A DNA stretch of 64,000 nt from an uncultured Draconibacterium sp. GTDB taxonomy: Bacteria; Bacteroidota; Bacteroidia; Bacteroidales; Prolixibacteraceae. Where the stretch lies: positions 2,761,001 through 2,825,000 of the forward strand of contig NZ_OY781464.1 of the NCBI RefSeq assembly GCF_963676735.1, in the 5' to 3' direction. Of this stretch, positions 63,101 to 64,000 are shown piece after piece. A program made the translations under genes and the position numbers. Within the stretch, counting starts at the first letter, position 1, and each line of letters starts with the position of its first letter. Under the pieces are notes generated by a model. It saw only the letters and a program-made list of their open reading frames with translations, was not told where the DNA came from and did not search any database.

Positions 63101-63300
63101 CCGAATTAACAAAAGCAGATCGTTTAACCGTAAACATCAGTTATAAAATGGCTGGCGTGGGCGGCAACGACTCATGGTCCATAAATGCCCGCCCAATTAA
63201 CAAATACCGTTTACTGGAAAAAGAATACAGTTTTGCATTTAAACTCATTCCGTTTACCAATGCACGAAATTTGAATGACATTTATCGTTACTCAAAATAA
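60106..63300 (+). CDS. Secreted GH2 beta-galactosidase
   Basis: The 1064-residue enzyme has a signal peptide (MNKLLTMLLAMAVFASQAQ) and the LacZ five-domain layout: sugar-binding N-terminal domain (SCWEMKGYNYPIYKN), immunoglobulin-like domain, TIM barrel with the acid/base Glu in SLGNESGCGP (about residue 472) and the nucleophile in VECEYAHAMGNS (about residue 560), then domains 4 and 5 with MLTSTSK-free end and FYGKGPFENYSDR. It probably releases galactose from polysaccharides in the periplasm or outside. There is no SusCD pair beside it. Confidence 0.93.
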   Translation: MNKLLTMLLAMAVFASQAQNKDWEDPTVIAKNKMPARATSYSFTTAEDALTGDREKARIISLNGIWKFKFSEKEQDRPKDFYKNDVSNWDNIEVPSCWEMKGYNYPIYKNSGFNFQPDPPFVPRDNQVGQYVKTFDIPENWNDQRIILHFGGVASAFYVWVNEKLVGYSQDSRLPAEFDITNFVNTGENKVAVEVYRWSDGFYMEDQDHWRMSGLHREVMLLAQPKIAIEDFFVRTRLDATYQNALLQIRPKVTRAPKKDLEGWTLEAELFCADNKPVLAAPLQKEVSKIVYEHYPQRDNVYFGLMEEKVVSPQLWSAEKPNLYTLVLNLKDANGNLVEARSTKVGFREVEIKNGELLVNGESIKLYGVNRHDHHHTEGKTLSRADLEQDVLLMKQFNFNAVRTSHYPNDPYFYDMCDKHGLYVMDEANIETHGLNGYLSNQPEWHMAFQDRVVRMVERDKNHPSIISWSLGNESGCGPNHAAAAGWVKDYDPTRFVHYEGAQGSPEHPDYLKLGTPEYNKQWRRGNPTDPAYVDVISRMYANLEDLEALAKSPYISRPIVECEYAHAMGNSLGNFQEYWDLMHAYPNLIGGYIWDWIDQGLLVKDENGKEYYAYGGDHSDEPNDNNFCINGVIASDRTPKPQTWEAKYVMQPIQFSAVDLENFKIRLLSRFNFTNLNEYNFLWTLSEDATQIQSGSLSGFSLNPGESKVFEIPVKEFETKTNAEYWLRLSVQLKENQSWAQAGHEVAKQQFKLPFDTAGRLKKQTKLAPPVFNTSNNSIVISGKGFEVEVSKTSGLITSYKKGEETIITSALTPNFWRPLSDNDERGWKAEKLIGIWENLPSKLQLKNFDADATKSVVHSELAYDGLRLNITYTFSPEGEVLVDFDLKIPEEMPEPIRVGMSMGVSTELQQMAFYGKGPFENYSDRNRAAEVNIFAGKVDEFYYNYVKPQESSNHTCVRWLALGNSAKNGMMITGKIPLQTSVWPYTAENIREAQHPTELTKADRLTVNISYKMAGVGGNDSWSINARPINKYRLLEKEYSFAFKLIPFTNARNLNDIYRYSK

Positions 63301-63316
63301 TATTTAATCAAAAAAG

Positions 63317-63364
63317 CAAAGACCAAAAGAGCGTTTTACAAAACAAGCGCACTTTTGGTCTTTG
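63317..63364. terminator. Large bidirectional terminator between the GH2 gene and purT
   Basis: CAAAGACCAAAAG (63317-63329) pairs with CTTTTGGTCTTTG (63352-63364) in a 13-bp perfect stem. The 22-base middle contains a second small inverted repeat (GTTTT-AC-AAAAC, 63333-63344). It lies between two convergent genes. Confidence 0.85.
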
Positions 63365-63385
63365 TTGTAGCTAAAAGTAAACAAC

Positions 63386-64000
63386 CTATAATATCACTTC
63401 CACAGCTGCACTGGCTTTATTGGCTTTGTCCCTGGCCTTTTGTGTTGAATTGGCACGTGCCAGACAAACTCCCATCCGTCGTTCGCCTTTTACTTCCGGT
63501 TTTCCAAACAAACGCATTTGAGTATCCGGCTCACTTAAAACTTCAGCCAGGTTTGAAAACGATACTTGTTTCGATTCTCCTTTTACCATGATAACGCTAC
63601 TTGCCGATGGACCATGAAACTTAATGTTTGGTATTGGTAAGCCAAGCACTGCCCGAACATGTAAGGCAAATTCGCTCAAATCCTGCGAAATCATGGTTAC
63701 CATTCCGGTATCGTGCGGACGTGGCGATAACTCGCTAAAATATACCTCATCATTCTTCACAAAAAACTCAACACCAAACAAGCCCCGGCCTCCCAGCGCT
63801 TTAACAACTGCTTTGGCAATTCTTTGTGCTTCGTGTAAGGCAACTTCAGACATTGCCTGTGGCTGCCACGACTCCTGATAATCGCCGCCCTCCTGTCGGT
63901 GTCCAATGGGTTCACAAAACGAAATGCCCCCCACATGGCTAATTGTTAACAAGGTAATTTCGTAGTCAAAATCAATAAAACCTTCCACAATTACCCGGTC
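63386..64000 (-). CDS. purT: Formate-dependent phosphoribosylglycinamide formyltransferase PurT (C-terminal part)
   Basis: The frame continues past the right end of the window, so only the C-terminal 205 or so residues are seen. They match the ATP-grasp end of PurT: IVEGFIDFDYEITLLT, ISFCEPIGHRQEGGDYQESWQP, the GRGLFGVEFFVKNDEVYFSELSPRPHDTGMVTM metal and ATP block (quoted in parts of one motif), LRLFGKP-type segment and the GVCLARA end. PurT uses formate and ATP in purine synthesis, which suits anaerobes that make formate. Confidence 0.93.
   Translation of the reverse strand, partial: DRVIVEGFIDFDYEITLLTISHVGGISFCEPIGHRQEGGDYQESWQPQAMSEVALHEAQRIAKAVVKALGGRGLFGVEFFVKNDEVYFSELSPRPHDTGMVTMISQDLSEFALHVRAVLGLPIPNIKFHGPSASSVIMVKGESKQVSFSNLAEVLSEPDTQMRLFGKPEVKGERRMGVCLARANSTQKARDKANKASAAVEVIL

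Noticed and set aside
1..64000. tRNA, rRNA, CRISPR array, prophage or insertion sequence
   Set aside because: No cloverleaf-like intergenic sequence, repeat-spacer array, transposase or integrase frame was seen in the gaps between genes.

Overview
The window looks like a chromosomal segment of a Bacteroidota bacterium, most likely an anaerobic or facultative marine or sediment member of the Marinilabiliales/Prolixibacteraceae type. I infer this from family content, not from a marker gene. The evidence is: promoters of the Bacteroidota form (TTTG-N19-TAnnTTTG, perfect upstream of rpsA), few Shine-Dalgarno sequences, a long NusB, a DUF3822-rsmD pair, a TPR-membrane-AraC regulator, many SusCD-independent secreted hydrolases (sulfatase, GH2 beta-galactosidase, DUF1080), and an Rnf complex beside a one-chain pyruvate:ferredoxin oxidoreductase. 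There is no rRNA, tRNA, CRISPR array, prophage or insertion sequence that I can recognise. The region is mostly core genome.

Layout. 0-3.2 kb: the tail of a DUF3471 serine hydrolase, two small membrane proteins, MsrA, a YCII-domain protein and a DUF1080 protein. 3.3-7.4 kb (minus strand): rfbA-rfbC-rfbD and a phosphohexomutase, which together feed dTDP-rhamnose synthesis but lack rfbB. 7.4-16 kb: rpsA, a STAS protein, RNase Z, a RecD-like helicase, the hypothetical-DUF3822-rsmD group, a redoxin and pdxH. 16-17.8 kb: dnaX, split at an A10 run. 17.9-25.5 kb: glutathione peroxidase, a GPP34 protein, threonine aldolase, a cluster of uncharacterised membrane proteins and lipoproteins, a TPR/AraC regulator and a rhomboid protease. 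25.7-28.6 kb: nusB-DUF1573-yajC facing ychF. 28.7-31.4 kb: a Nudix-type regulator, an ECF sigma operon with a membrane partner and a Spy-like protein, and a DUF4870 protein. 31.5-43.7 kb (minus strand): a PQQ-type beta-propeller, a sulfatase, ribBA, pbpC and a giant alpha-2-macroglobulin lipoprotein. 43.9-46.3 kb: a KefG/KefB-type pair. 46.6-52.1 kb: rseC-rnfBCDGEA. 52.2-58.6 kb: an AAA_14/DUF4143 ATPase, pyruvate:ferredoxin oxidoreductase and a flavodiiron protein. 58.9-64 kb: mltG, a secreted GH2 beta-galactosidase and the 3' part of purT.

How the parts work together. The 46.6-58.6 kb block is a coherent anaerobic redox module. Pyruvate oxidation makes reduced ferredoxin, Rnf passes those electrons to NAD+ while pumping Na+ or H+, and the flavodiiron protein removes O2 or NO. 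pbpC and the alpha-2-macroglobulin are the classical cell-wall repair and protease-trap pair. The ECF sigma group looks like an envelope-stress or metal-sensing unit.

The most notable signals are: (i) dnaX, where the zero frame stops immediately after A10 and the -1 frame continues for 216 codons, which suggests gamma and tau subunits made by slippage; (ii) rseC, whose conserved N-terminus has ACG where the start codon is expected; and (iii) an AAA_14 ATPase next to rnf with Gln in place of the Walker B Glu. I did not find a system that I would call clearly new. Most of the window is well-known core metabolism.
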